Shown here: one piece after another, positions 1 through 11,110 of the stretch
Layout of the letters: each line of letters opens with the position of its first letter
How positions within the stretch are numbered: the first letter of the stretch is position 1
Assembly (NCBI RefSeq): GCF_000203795.2
Contig: NW_006281103.1
Location: 753,658 to 817,657, forward strand
DNA from: Batrachochytrium dendrobatidis JAM81
Taxonomy: Eukaryota > Chytridiomycota > Chytridiomycetes > Rhizophydiales
Direction: 5' to 3'
Length of the DNA: 64,000 bases
Notes under the pieces: model-generated
Told to the model about the DNA's origin: nothing
Seen by the model: only the letters and a program-made list of their open reading frames with translations
Databases searched by the model: none
Program-made: the position numbers and the translations under genes

Positions 1-2
1 CA

Positions 3-578
3 CATCAGTTGGGAACAGCTCCTATTCTTCCTATTAAAATGGCACCTATTTTGATATCAGGTATGGTGAGTGAAAGGCAAATCAAGATTGGCGGGTCTAT
101 GGAAAATATAAGTCGAACCGCATCAAATATAGACTTGACAGCAAAGTTAAATCATCTCCACACTGTAGGAATTATATCAGGTAATCCGGCAAGCCATGTA
201 GGCAAGAAATCACTACAAGCAGCACCAGTATTACCAGAGGCACCTATTCTTGCAAGATCAGCCCAAACAGTACAGGGTAACAGTATAGTAATTGGAGGTG
301 AAGCAGTGTTATCAAAACCTCCAGCCAAAGCAGCACCTATTCTGCCAACACAAAGAGAAAAGACTTTGAAGGCACCACAACTGGAGCATCCAAACGCAAC
401 TGAATCCTCAGTTAAACAACCAACAGCACCAATGGTAGAAGCAGTTATATTCAAACCAACGATTCCATCCAAGATCGTTCTTCCAGTGTCCATCAAGTTG
501 GCAGGATCAGTAGGTAAAATGGCAGCACCAGTTCTGAAACTACCCAATACATCAGCAGTTGCACCCACAAAGCCATAA
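3..578 (+). CDS. Hypothetical low-complexity protein, 3' end only
   Basis: The reading frame is open from the left window edge to a TAA at 576-578, so this is the C-terminal part (about 191 residues) of a gene that begins outside the window. The visible protein is rich in Ala, Pro, Lys and Val and repeats variants of the motif A-P-I/V-L-P (for example AAPVLPEAPIL, AAPILP, APMVEAVIF, AAPVLKLP) with no recognisable domain or membrane segment. The opposite strand is also open across 152-568, so the coding strand rests mainly on the regular repeat and on the clean stop ahead of a non-coding gap. I do not recognise a family. It could be a disordered scaffold or structural repeat protein. Confidence 0.45.
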   Translation, partial: HQLGTAPILPIKMAPILISGMVSERQIKIGGSMENISRTASNIDLTAKLNHLHTVGIISGNPASHVGKKSLQAAPVLPEAPILARSAQTVQGNSIVIGGEAVLSKPPAKAAPILPTQREKTLKAPQLEHPNATESSVKQPTAPMVEAVIFKPTIPSKIVLPVSIKLAGSVGKMAAPVLKLPNTSAVAPTKP

Positions 579-1030
579 TCAAAAATACAGCCAATGAAAA
601 TGAAAATGAAGAGATGAAGAATTGTCAGTAATCATCACGATCTGTTATATCATGTTTTTAAAAATATTTGCATAAACTCTATTCAACCACTTTTATATGA
701 GTTTGGCTGATTTTCTGATATTTTGGTAGATTGAATGACAGAATCATTAATTGATCGTGTCTTGTGTACTATGATGACAATCAATTACTAAACAGATTGA
801 TATCACTAGTAATTAATTGGTGATTTTCCAACACAAATCTTGACATTTCATTTGAATATAAATGCAAGTCACATGATGACAACACAAATTCGCGTTTTCA
901 TTTCAAAACATTGAATTTGTTCAAACAGTTTCTAACCACGTGACACTAGTTGCTTAAATTGTTTATCTTGACTTTTATTGAAGCGATCAAATCTTTTAAA
1001 TTCTTATTCAAAACTTTAGTGAAATCAAAG
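579..1030. other. Intergenic region upstream of the RNR1 gene
   Basis: AT-rich, with many short stops in all frames. It should hold the 3' end of the preceding transcript and the promoter of the ribonucleotide reductase gene. I see no repeat, RNA gene or conserved motif that I can name. Confidence 0.5.
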
Positions 1031-3962
1031 ATGTTTGTGTATAAGAGAGGTATGGACAGTCTTGATCAATTACTGTCTTGGTTTTACTAACCTTTTGCTT
1101 GTTTTAATTCTCAGATGGACGAAGAGAGCGAGTAGCTTTTGACAAGATCACTTCTCGCATTAACAAACTGTGTTATGGTCTAGACATGAATTATGTGGAT
1201 CCTGCCGAGGTTGCACAAAAGGTATTTGATATTACTAGTTGTTTGTATCTGTCGCTTTTATCTATTTCAATTGCTATTCGAGTGAACTACTCATTTTATT
1301 CCATTCACATCATGTCCAAAGATCTTCATGTGTTCATATTACTAATATTGTTCAATACTATTGTTCAATCCGTCATTTTGTTCCAGGTTGTTACTGGTGT
1401 ATACCAAGGTGTGACTACTGTGGAATTAGACAACTTGGCTGCAGAAACCACTGCTTATCTAACAGTATGTACATTGTTTTTACCTCGCTTTTCTGCATTG
1501 GTCTGAATGTCGGACGTTTTTTGCGTATTTTGCATGTCCGATTGTTGTCAATTTGTATTCACTTATACCCGCTTTTATTCTTCTTCCTCACACCCTTTCT
1601 ATAGACAAAACATCCCGACTATGCCATTCTTGCGGCTCGTATTGCTATCTCTAATCTCCACAAGGAAACAAAGAAACAGTTTTCGTCTGTCATGCAAGAT
1701 CTGTACGAATATGTTAATCCAAAGAATAACAAGCATTCCCCCATGATTTCAAAAACTACTTTTGATTGTATTCTTAAAAACGCTGACCGTCTCAACTCAG
1801 CTATCATCTACGATAGAGACTTCAATTACAACTTTTTTGGATTCAAAACTCTTGAACGCTCGTACTTGCTTCGCATCAATCGTAAGACTGCCGAACGTCC
1901 TCAACACATGCTTATGCGTGTTGCCGTCGGTATCCACGGTGATGATGTTGAAGCTGTCATTGAAACCTACAATCTTATGTCCGAAAAATACTTTACCCAT
2001 GCATCCCCCACCTTATTTAATGCCGGTACTCCTAACCCCCAGATGTCGAGTTGTTTCTTACTCACCATTGAAGATGACTCTATTGAGGGAATCTATTCCA
2101 CCCTCAAAACTTGTGCCATGATCTCCAAAACTGCTGGTGGCATTGGCTTGAATGTTCACAAAATCCGATCCTCTGGTTCTTATATTGCTGGCACAAATGG
2201 TCTTTCAAATGGTATTATTCCCATGCTACGTGTGTTCAACAACACTGCTCGCTATGTTGATCAAGGAGGCAACAAACGTCCTGGTGCATTTGCCATCTAT
2301 CTTGAGCCATGGCACGCCGATGTCTTTGAGGTATGTTGGCTGGATTTTATCAGTTTATTTCCTGTAATGCATTCAACGCAATAGCATCTAAACCATGTTT
2401 TATTTGTCGCTCTTTTCTACACGTGTATAGTTTTTAGATCTTAGGAAAAACACTGGTAAAGAAGAAAATCGTGCACGCGATTTGTTCTATGCTTTGTGGA
2501 TTCCAGATATGTTCATGCGTCGTGTCGAAAGCAATGGCGATTGGAGTCTCTTTTGTCCAGCAGAAGCACCTGGTCTTGACGATGTCTGGGGTGATGAGTT
2601 TGATGCTTTGTACGAAAAATATGAGCGTGAAGGCCGTGCTCGCAAGATCATCAAAGCTCAGAAGTTGTGGTATGCCATTCTTGACTCTCAGAGTGAAACC
2701 GGCACTCCATATATGCTATACAAGGATGCTTGCAATCGCAAGTCAAACCAGCAGAATCTTGGCACCATCAAATGCAGTAACCTGTGCACTGAGATTGTTG
2801 AATACTCTTCCCCTGACGAAGTTGCTGTTTGCAATCTTGCGTCGCTTGCTTTGCCCAATTTTGTTATCAAGGATACCACCGGTGCTCCTGTCTTTGATTT
2901 TGATAAAATGATAGATGTATGTTGTTTTGTGGATTGATTTCGAGTGTGTGCTTTCTGTACTAAAGTTGTGCAAATTATTGTTTCTAGACTACCAAAATTG
3001 CAACATATAATCTAAACAAGATTATTAATCTTAACTACTACCCTGTTGAGCAAGCAAAACGCTCCAACATGCGTCATCGTCCTATTGGTCTTGGTGTTCA
3101 AGGTTTGGCAGATACGTTTATTAAGATGCGCATGCCATTTGACTCTCCCGAAGCCAAGAAACTTAATATCCAGATTTTTGAAGCCATTTACTTTGCTGCA
3201 TTGACTGCATCATGCGAGCTTGCCAAACGTGATGGTCCATATGAAACATACTCTGGATCACCCATGAGCAAGGGTATCATTCAGCCCGATATGTGGAATG
3301 TGAAGGTGTCTGATCAGTTTGACTGGCCTACTCTTCGTGCCAACATTGCCAAATACGGAGTGCGTAATAGTTTATTGGTCGCACCCATGCCCACTGCCTC
3401 TACATCCCAAATTCTTGGCAACAACGAAGCATTTGAACCCTACACTTCCAATATTTATATCCGACGTGTTCTTTCTGGAGAATTCCAGATTGTCAACCAG
3501 CATCTGCTGAAAGACCTTACTGAACTCGGTCTTTGGAACGAAAGTATGAAGAATCGAATCATTTCTGCCAATGGATCCATTCAAAATATTCCCAGTATCC
3601 CGGCACAACTCAAGGCTATTTACAAAACAGTATGGGAAATTTCCCAAAAAGTAATTATTGACATGGCTGCTGATCGCGGTGCATTTATCGATCAGTCCCA
3701 GTCGCTTAATATCCACTTGGCCGAAGTCAACTACGGCAAACTGACTAGCATGCACTTTTATGGCTGGCATAAGGGGCTCAAGACTGGAATGTACTATCTT
3801 CGATCACGTCCTGCTGCTGATGCCATCAAGTTTACTGTAGATAAACAATCTTTGACTCAAGGTGCAGAGGATAAAAACAATGTTGTTGCTTCAGTAAATA
3901 ATATGACTGATATGCTATGCTCTTTGGAGAACCGGGATGCGTGCATGAGCTGCTCGGGCTAG
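1031..3962 (+). CDS. RNR1: Ribonucleoside-diphosphate reductase large subunit (class Ia)
   Basis: Catalytic subunit that reduces ribonucleoside diphosphates to deoxy forms in the cytosol for DNA synthesis. Exons 1031-1049, 1115-1221, 1387-1464, 1605-2330, 2431-2916 and 2988-3962 join in phase to 796 residues, close to human RRM1. The N-terminus [17 protein letters not shown] is the start of the ATP-cone allosteric domain. The barrel contains NPQMSSCFL (first redox Cys), [10 protein letters not shown] (thiyl-radical Cys with Asn and Glu) and [11 protein letters not shown] (partner Cys). [17 protein letters not shown] and [13 protein letters not shown] are near-invariant in the family. The C-terminal tail ends in CMSCSG, the mobile dithiol that re-reduces the active site, as in animal RRM1 (CLMCGS). 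All introns are GT-AG and short (65-165 bp). Confidence 0.97.
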
Positions 3963-4433
3963 ATTGCTTTTTGATAATAATTGGTTTATCGTGCTCCAGG
4001 GCTTATGGATTGTTTTGCATATATGAAGTTGAATCTTGCACTGTTGCTTTGCCAATGAGATCTCTCGGGGTGTGTTTACCCCAGATTTACTATTCAGGTA
4101 TAAGTTTTATTTAGGTTAGTTTATTTTTTAAAATAAAGCATTTTGATTTCAATTAGTTTGTGTTGAGCACTCCAAGATCGAATGCATGGTCGTGGAGTAT
4201 TTTTACTAGCAATCATGTCATTTTATCGAGCCCAAATACTACATCAGTACTGCATACTATCATTCTGCTATAATGGCACGACTTTCATGTAGTATCACAC
4301 GGCATTATGTCTATATTCATCGATTGATATACAAGCACGTAACGTTTATAGCCAGACTGGATTCATTTAAACGTGTCATTGGCATTTATTCTTGCTTTTG
4401 TCTAATTTTGATTCCATTGCATACTCTGTATAG
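3963..4433. other. Intergenic region between RNR1 and the ILK-like gene
   Basis: AT-rich spacer of 471 bp with no supported gene. An 83-codon open frame at 4273-4524 overlaps the first exon of the next gene in another frame and has no coding features. It probably holds the RNR1 3' end and the promoter of the downstream gene. Confidence 0.45.
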
Positions 4434-6745
4434 ATGGATGCTGTCAAAAAAGGCGACCTTGCTGCTATTAAGAAGCTTGCTTTGGAAAAGAGTTCAGAAT
4501 ATGTGCGCACTCTGCGGTAATTAAATGACATTACCCAACCCATCATCTCAGCAGTCGATACGACATGTAAATAGTTGTAGTTTGGGTCAATGTTTTAATA
4601 CAAACTTGGATACATAGTGACTTGAATGCCAATACTATTTTGCATATATCTTGCCACAAAGGTATGCTAAAACCTGATTTTACTGTCATTTTGCATTCAC
4701 GCATGTCAACACATCTCTATGATAGCTTTAAATCCACTATTTGAATATGCAATGCAATTGGAGGTTGATGTCAATGCAGTCAATTGTGCTGGTGATACCG
4801 CTCTCATTTTGTCCACAAAACGCGGTGACTTGCACCAGATGGAAAAGGTAAGTGGATCAATTAGATGTGGTTTAAATTCACTTGCCTAGTCTAGTCACAC
4901 CACTAACGTGTCAAACAATCGTTTAACATCTACATTTGAATTGATACTAAAGCTGATTGCTGCGAATGCAGAAGGTAATCTTGTGTTCGACTCAACCGCG
5001 TTTTGATTTACCATCAATATAAAATAGTGCAATCAACGACTTTATACCTTTTAATAGTTGGTAGAGCAAATGATCATGGTAATACACCGCTGCATTATGC
5101 TGCATTTTGGAGACACACAGAGGCTGCCACGCTTTTAGTAAAAACTGCCAATGCGTATGTGAATACCCAAAACATTCATGGCAAGACTCCTATCCAAAAA
5201 ACTAGCGGAGCGCTTCAAAAGACTTTGCAAGGTAGTTGAACAAGCCAATATTTAGCAACTGCTATTTTACGTTAAATCTCAAGACGTAAATTCTAGTATA
5301 CTGATATTGTAAAACACTACACATGATTGAATTACAATTCTTTTAGATTTTGCCAAAGAACAAGGTGACACTATAATCAAAGCTGAAAGTAAGCTGATTT
5401 GTCAGTGTTGTAGTATCTGGAACGAATTCAAATATTATTGTGAATACATTGACCAAATGCATATTTGCATTTATTTAGCTCGAACAAAATTGCAAATCAG
5501 CAAGGCAATCTCGAATGCATTCAAAACTCCAGGTAGACTCATACATTTGTATTGGCTGACTGTAGTACTTGATAGCATAACCACTGTTTTTACAAACTAT
5601 TTTGTCAAATTTTATTCTAGTTTATTATGATTGGGCCATACAGTCATCAGCTATTCAGATTCTGGCACCCATATCACAGACACGAACAGCAATTGTATAT
5701 CAAGGTGTGTGGAAAACAAAGCCAGTAGCAGTAAAATTACCTGCTGTTTCTAGCGATTTATCTGAAGATGCGATTGGTGCAATCGCAAATGAGATTTCTG
5801 CAATCAGGTACAAGACAATGAATAAAAGTATAAAATATACTTTTTCCGGTCAATGTACTTATTTTTTACACTTGTTACCTTGCATCAACTGCTATTGATT
5901 TTAATGAAATAGAAATGCCAGCCATGGGTCACTTTTACCTATTCTTGCTGCGTGTATCACTCCACCAGACATGTGTTATCTTACAGAATACATTGAAAAT
6001 GGAAACCTTTCAACACTGTTGCATAATCCGGCAATTGAAATGTCACCTGGATATGCAATGAGGATTGCTACCGATATCATACAGGCATTGGGATACCTTC
6101 ACGAACAAAAACCACCCATAATTCATGGCAATCTTAAAAGCGCCAATGTTATGGTAAATGAGTCGGGTCAACTGTTTGTCAAAATGATTATATCAATATA
6201 AATGCTGACATGATTGACTTTTTGTAAATGTAAGTTGATGGCTAATGGATCTGTCAAGCTAACTGATTACGGATTTACCACAAGTTTATTCAATTCACGC
6301 AACATGTTTCCTAATTTTTTAAATGATGTTGAATGGCTTGCGCCTGAGATATTGGCTGGTGAAATCATCACAGATCTAAAAGGAATTGATATTTACGCCT
6401 TTGGAATGTTGCTGCACGAGATTGTGACACGAATGCATCCTTATCAAATCATGAATGCCATGGCAATCGGTATACGAGTAGTGGTCGAAGGACAACGACC
6501 AGAAATACCTGTCTATGTTCCAAAAGCATTGGTAAGTGTGATAATATTTGAATTTGAACGCATTCAAGTAGGACCGGATTTAGAAACACAGTGCTCACTA
6601 GTCCTACACCAACCGCATAATTTCATACTATTTTCAATATTTTAAACACTAGGCACAAGTCATACAGCAATGCTGGCTTGAAGATCAACTCAAGCGACCT
6701 ACGGCCAAGAGTGCGCAGAGTTTTCTTGCTGCTATTAGATTATAA
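4434..6745 (+). CDS. Integrin-linked kinase (ILK)-like ankyrin pseudokinase
   Basis: Eleven exons join in phase: 4434-4516, 4618-4661, 4726-4847, 4953-4974, 5058-5231, 5347-5388, 5479-5532, 5621-5807, 5913-6153, 6235-6531, 6653-6745. The product is 452 residues, the same length as human ILK. The N-terminal half holds about four ankyrin repeats (DLNANTILHISCHKG, DVNAVNCAGDTALIL, HGNTPLHYAAFWRH, YVNTQNIHGKTPI); the third matches the ILK segment HGNVPLHYACFWG closely. The C-terminal half is a tyrosine-kinase-like fold: VAVKLP (beta-3 Lys), LLPILAACITPPD, then IIHGNLKSANVM where HRD should be, TDYGF in place of DFG, and EWLAPEIL. The Gly loop is absent and the HRD Asp is Asn, so catalysis is doubtful, as in ILK. 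In animals ILK scaffolds integrin adhesions with PINCH and parvin. The fungal role is unknown. An ordinary ankyrin-TKL kinase is the alternative, but length, domain order and the linker favour ILK. Confidence 0.82.
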
Positions 6746-6866
6746 CTGGCAAACACAACCTCATAATAAAACGTACCTTGTCTAATAAACATGATAATTG
6801 CATGTTGGATAGTCTGTCAAAACAACACATAGATAAAAACATTTTTATTGCATGGAATCAAACCAT

Positions 6867-8068
6867 TTAATAGCGTCTTCCGTCCCTATATGAACCACTG
6901 TCACTACCTCGTCCAATACTACTAGAGCTGCCTTTGCGATCTGAGCCACTTTCCCTTCTTCCACCACGATAGTCTCTATCTCTTCGTCCATCTCTGTCTC
7001 TGTCTCTGTCACGGTAATCTCTATTGCTAAGCGTGTTCCCAGATCCATAATGGCGTAGAGTTCCGCCATTTTTCTGTAATCATATTTAGCAGTATACCAA
7101 AGACATAGTGTCAAACCGTACATTTCAAATGTGAGTTTCATCAATAGTTGTAAAAGTAGATCGAATCGGTTAAATACATGTACAAACCCTGTGCTCTTCA
7201 AGAGTTTCACGAATCCTGATGAATCCGGTATGTTGTTTTCCAGTCATATGCGCATCAATCCTTTGTCCAGTGGAGTCATTTGCCAACAGAGCACCACAGA
7301 TTTCACACACCTCCATCTTTTTATCAGGCCGATACGATGGATGAGTTTGATCAGTTTGACGTAATTGATCGAGTTCAACCATGGACCTTTCAACTGCAGA
7401 ATAAAGATCATAGGCGTCTTTTACTCGACCAGATTCGCCCAATTGGCGGAGTTGATTGGTTTTGTTTTTGATGGTTTCTTCAATAATAATGATTTTTTCT
7501 CGAATGTCGTCTTGGGTGACTCCAGTAGGCTACAAAAAGTAATTTATTATTCAGACCAACAGTTAAAATAGCAGCACGAGTTTGCTTCAACGACATGGCT
7601 ACAACAACCATGAAGTTTCCTGTTTAACTAGTCAGATACACTGGCAGTAAAAGATTAAACACTTGCCTCTGTAGGCTTGCTTTCCAGGCGGGTATGGCCT
7701 CGTTTGATCGTTCGTTCAATATCAGACACAAGTTTGGCGAGGTAGTCGTAGAATCTGTCTTCATATCCAAGACGGTTTTTATTTGATGAGCTTTGATACC
7801 TAAATACAACACAGTGGATCCGTTGATTTTAGAATACGAATTAAAACAAAAGTCTTACTAAAACCAGTAGTGATACTTACTCCTTCTGTAGTCGTTCATC
7901 ATGTAAATTGCCGCACTTGCCTAGATCGACTTTGGTATTGAGAAATAGCTCATTTGGACAGAATCCAACAAGAAAATGCTTGCAGACATCATTGTCCCTG
8001 TAATCCTTTTTTGCAGAAGGAATCAAAGGATTCATGAGTTCAGCAAGAAGCTGTCGCTGGTAGTCCAT
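6867..8068 (-). CDS. LUC7: LUC7-like U1 snRNP-associated splicing protein
   Basis: Binds U1 snRNP and helps select 5' splice sites in the nucleus. Minus-strand exons 8068-7881, 7799-7667, 7529-7188 and 7073-6867 join in phase to 289 residues. The first zinc finger is VCKHFLVGFCPNELF...KCGNLHDE and the second is CEICGALLANDSTGQRIDAHMTGKQHTGF, followed by RIRETLEEHR, all diagnostic of LUC7. The tail turns into RD/RS-rich sequence (DYRDRDRDRDGRRDRDYRGG) typical of metazoan-type LUC7L. Only one of the two open frames over the last exon gives this tail, and it is the one in splice phase. Intron 2 starts with GC (AG|GCAAGT), a non-canonical GC-AG intron. The start at 8068 was chosen because MDYQRQLLAELM aligns with family N-termini. 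The gene is convergent with the ILK-like gene. Confidence 0.92.
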
Positions 8069-8208
8069 GATGAAGCAAACAATGGCTCTTGGCAAAGAAA
8101 GTTAGACTTTGTCGAAACAACAGAAAAGTCGACTCGAATCGATAAATTCTTTTCTGTCCAAAACTGTCTTCACAACTCTGCCCAACTGATTTAAAATATC
8201 AAACTAGA

Positions 8209-9785
8209 ATGAAGCGATCTACTGTTGATTTGGGAATTGACTCGACCGTTGCTGCTGAAGAAGCTTTTACTGATGCAACGCCAGTCAAGAAACAAAAGAA
8301 AATGCGACATAGGTCAAAACAACTGAATTCTACTCAAAATACTCCTCTAGACAAGACAGATAGTATCAGCCATTCAGTCGATTGCACTAAACCTCAAGAC
8401 AACAAACAGTCTGATTCTACTAGCCATGAAAATTCAAATCACTCGGAAAATCCATTGTCTAAAACAGGTATCAGCCTATTTAATTATTTTGTAATCTTGA
8501 ATTTGGCAAATGTTTGAGTCGATTGCTTTATCAAGCTATAAAACTAAACCTTTGACTAATCTTACTTTAAATGAATTAGAAAGACAGGCTTTGAAGCGAC
8601 GATCCCGCCAAGAAAAGTTGAAGGAGCGCAAAATGGTAATTTATTTGAATTCTGTCATATTTACAGTTGTATTCACGTAAAATGGAACACTTGCATTGAT
8701 CACCTCTATTTTGGTTTGTAATGCACAATGGTTGAATGTGTGTTGCTTTTCTACTACATGTCGAGTGCTTCATTGGCATTATCCGTTCTTGTTCAAACAA
8801 CGATCATTATGCAATACAATCCAATTATAGTATTGAGCGTGTTCCTTCTCCACTTTTGTCACAACCATGCATTGCGCAATCACTTGATTGATGCATTGCA
8901 ATCCAGATGTTGGGTTGTACTGGACTGGTGTTGTCAATCAAACTCGTGTATTTTAAAATCACAGGCACGTTTACAATCTAGTTCACGAAACTAATGATTG
9001 AATGTGCAGAAATACAACAGTTGTTTTGATGGCAATCATCAGGATAAATGCCAGTCAAGTAAAGGGTTGAAAGAGCATAATACTGTCGAGTAAATTTAGT
9101 AGAGATTGACTGTTTATGTATTGACACTTTTATTTAGTATTCTATTTTACGTGGATACATCTAAAAATATCTTGATATCTAGTGCTCTAATTTCTATTAT
9201 CCTAGCATTACCATTCTAAACTAAACCTTTCATCACATTTAGCAATGCTTTCTTTGTAGACAAAAAGGTCATTCGATTCGATCATGTCCCCGTAACCAAA
9301 TGGCAGCAGCAGCAGAGCTCGAACTTGTTGAAGGTTCACCTGCCGGAAGTATCTGCTATCGTTGTGGATCTATTGACCATTCACTTTCCGCGTGCCCGAA
9401 AAAGAAAAACTCGTCCAATCCCTTTCCATTTGCAAAATGTTTCATTTGCAAGCAATCTGGGCATCTTGCTGGGCAATGTCCTGAAAATACAAAAGGAATG
9501 TACCCTAATGGTGGCAGCTGCAGATTTTGTGGATCTGTGCGACATCTTGCCAAGGATTGTAAACCGGCTCAACAAGAGGCTGGCGTCATAGCACTTGGAA
9601 CTGTGGATCTATCACAAGGCGGAGATGACGATGATGTATTTGTCGCCTTTCACAAAATTGAGCAAAATGGAAAGCAAACAGGCGGACATACTTCAGCTAA
9701 TGCATCTGGCATGAACTCCATGCCTGTTATTGCTGTCAAATCTAAACCTCCTGTAAAAACAGTCAGGAAAATAGTCAATTTTTAA
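8209..9785 (+). CDS. Zinc-knuckle protein, ZCCHC9-like
   Basis: Exons 8209-8467, 8580-8635 and 9243-9785 give 285 residues. After a basic, disordered N-terminus (KKQKKMRHRSK, then ERQALKRRSRQEKLKERK) come four CCHC knuckles: CFLCRQKGHSIRSCP, CYRCGSIDHSLSACP, CFICKQSGHLAGQCP and CRFCGSVRHLAKDC. The spacing and the NTKGMYPNGGSCRFCGSV stretch match ZCCHC9 and its fungal relatives, nucleolar RNA-binding proteins linked to RNA processing or exosome targeting. The second intron (8636-9242) is long because it contains a MITE-like element. The start was taken at the first ATG in frame; its 5' end faces LUC7 head-to-head, with 140 bp between the two ATGs. Confidence 0.85.
8661..9166 (+). mobile_element. 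MITE-like element, copy 1 (subfamily A), intronic
   Basis: Begins TTACAGTTGTATTCACGTAA and ends with the inverted form (TTTTACGTGGATACATC) just inside the intron of the ZCCHC9-like gene. The interior (from about 8680 to 9140) is nearly identical to copies at 9890-10392 and 20948-21453. The ORFs inside it (for example 8728-8994) recur in each copy only because the DNA is repeated; they have no start context, domain or codon bias. No transposase is present, so it is non-autonomous. Copies 1 and 3 also share about 25 bp to the left of the inverted repeat, so the true boundary may be a little further out. Confidence 0.85.
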
Positions 9786-9889
9786 AGCATATTATTCATC
9801 CAACCATGAGATTAAATTCAAAAACAGTGCACCAACGAGATTAAATAGTATTGCTTTTCAAATTATATTGTAATAAAGCTCGGATCCTT

Positions 9890-10392
9890 TGCAGTCATTC
9901 ACGTAAAATGGAACACTTGCATTGATCACCTCTATTTTGGTTTGTAATGCACAATGGTTGAATGTGTGTTGCTTTTCTACTACATGTCGAGTGCTTCATT
10001 GGCATTATCCGTTCTTGTTCAAACAACGATCATTATGCAATACAATCCAATTATAGTATTGAGCGTGTTCTTTCTCCACTTTTGTCACAACCATGCATTG
10101 CACAATCACTCGATTGGTGCATTGCAGTCCAGATGTTGGGTTGTACTGGACTGGTGTTGTCAATCAAACTCGTGTATTGTAAAATCACAGGCACGTTTAC
10201 AATCTAGTTCAAGAAACTAATGATTGAATGTGCAGAAATACAACAGTTGTTTTGATGGCAATCATCAGGAGAAATGCCAATCAAGTAAAGGGTTGAAAGA
10301 GCATAATACTGTCGAGTAAATTTAGTAGAGATTGGCTGTTTATGTATTGACACTTTTATTTAGTATTCTATTTTACGTGGATACGGCTGTAA
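9890..10392 (+). mobile_element. MITE-like element, copy 2 (subfamily A)
   Basis: Left end TTGCAGTCATTCACGTAAAA, right end TTTTACGTGGATACGGCTGT followed by AA, so the two ends are inverted repeats of one another. It differs from copy 1 by only scattered substitutions over about 450 bp. It sits between the ZCCHC9-like gene (plus) and the CFAP141-like gene (minus), and its right end overlaps the last exon of the latter. Confidence 0.87.
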
Positions 10393-10963
10393 TTGAAGCT
10401 CCTTTTCATATCTATATACCAAACCATCATATTGATTATATTAGTTCAAAACTACATCTACAAGTGTTTATGATTGTTTAAACATTGGCAAAACACCATC
10501 ACTTTACCTTGCTTTATCGTCTTTTAAAAGTTGGCATAACTCTTTTTGGCGCAATGATAGAAACTCTCTATTTGCCAACGCGATTTCCTCGGCAGTTGCG
10601 TCCTTCATTTTTTTCAAGTTGGTCTTCCAGGTGATGTTTGACGCTTGATCTTGCCACTTTGATACAAATGCCGCCATTGTGTTTCTATTGCATATTTGAA
10701 TGAAACATAATGAATCGTAGTACATAGTAAGCCAAATAAAGTGTTGAATTAAGTTGACAGGACTAAAAGCTTACTGTCGCTCTATCTGACATTGCATTTG
10801 CAGTCGGTTCTCATTCTATATCATCCCATTCAATAGTATTTTAGCTTGTATAATTATAGGCATGCCATTTCAGAAAAAAGCTTACCTTGATACGACGATA
10901 TGATTGATTCTCGGCGTGAATGCTAACAGAGCTCTTGTGCAGTTTGGAGGGCGTGAAATTCAT
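10360..10963 (-). CDS. CFAP141-like ciliary microtubule-associated protein
   Basis: Minus-strand exons 10963-10886, 10815-10775, 10684-10508 and 10411-10360 join in phase to 115 residues. The core EEIALANREFLSLRQKELCQ followed by LLKDDKARYEKEL resembles human CFAP141 (C1orf189), a small alpha-helical axonemal protein of about 100 residues with [20 protein letters not shown], then LFEKEHQQYQQEL, at the same place. After YEKELQ the protein continues LQPYPRKIEY and stops. Those last codons lie inside the right terminal repeat of MITE copy 2, so the native C-terminus was probably replaced. The gene is divergent from the C8orf74-like gene. The assignment rests on a short helical match recalled from memory, so another small coiled-coil protein is possible. 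Confidence 0.55.
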
Positions 10964-10994
10964 AGTTGTATTCCAAGATAAAGCCCAATATTTT

Positions 10995-11038
10995 GGCACT
11001 TTATTTAGTGTTTCATTTTACGTGAGGATGGCTGTAAT
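10995..11038 (+). mobile_element. MITE right-end remnant in a divergent promoter
   Basis: The sequence TTTCATTTTACGTGAGGATG followed by GCTGTAA matches the right terminal repeat of the family (compare 23531-23555), preceded by ACTTTATTTAGTG as in other copies. No left half is recognisable. It lies between the start codons of the CFAP141-like and C8orf74-like genes. Confidence 0.7.
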
Positions 11039-11110
11039 AGACAAGATAATGAAGCCTGCAGTCTTTCCTATATTGAGCCCGCGATTTTTGCTAATATCTT
11101 GATTTTAACT

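Noticed and set aside
6845..7210. Alternative minus-strand frame with acidic TETETEMDEE-type repeats
   Set aside because: It is the wrong frame of the LUC7 RD/RS-rich tail; the splice-consistent frame gives the family tail.
8728..8994. 88-codon ORF recurring at 9954-10220 and, nearly the same, at 21023-21283
   Set aside because: Its repetition is explained by the MITE-like copies. It lies inside introns or repeats, with no domain, no conserved start and no codon bias.
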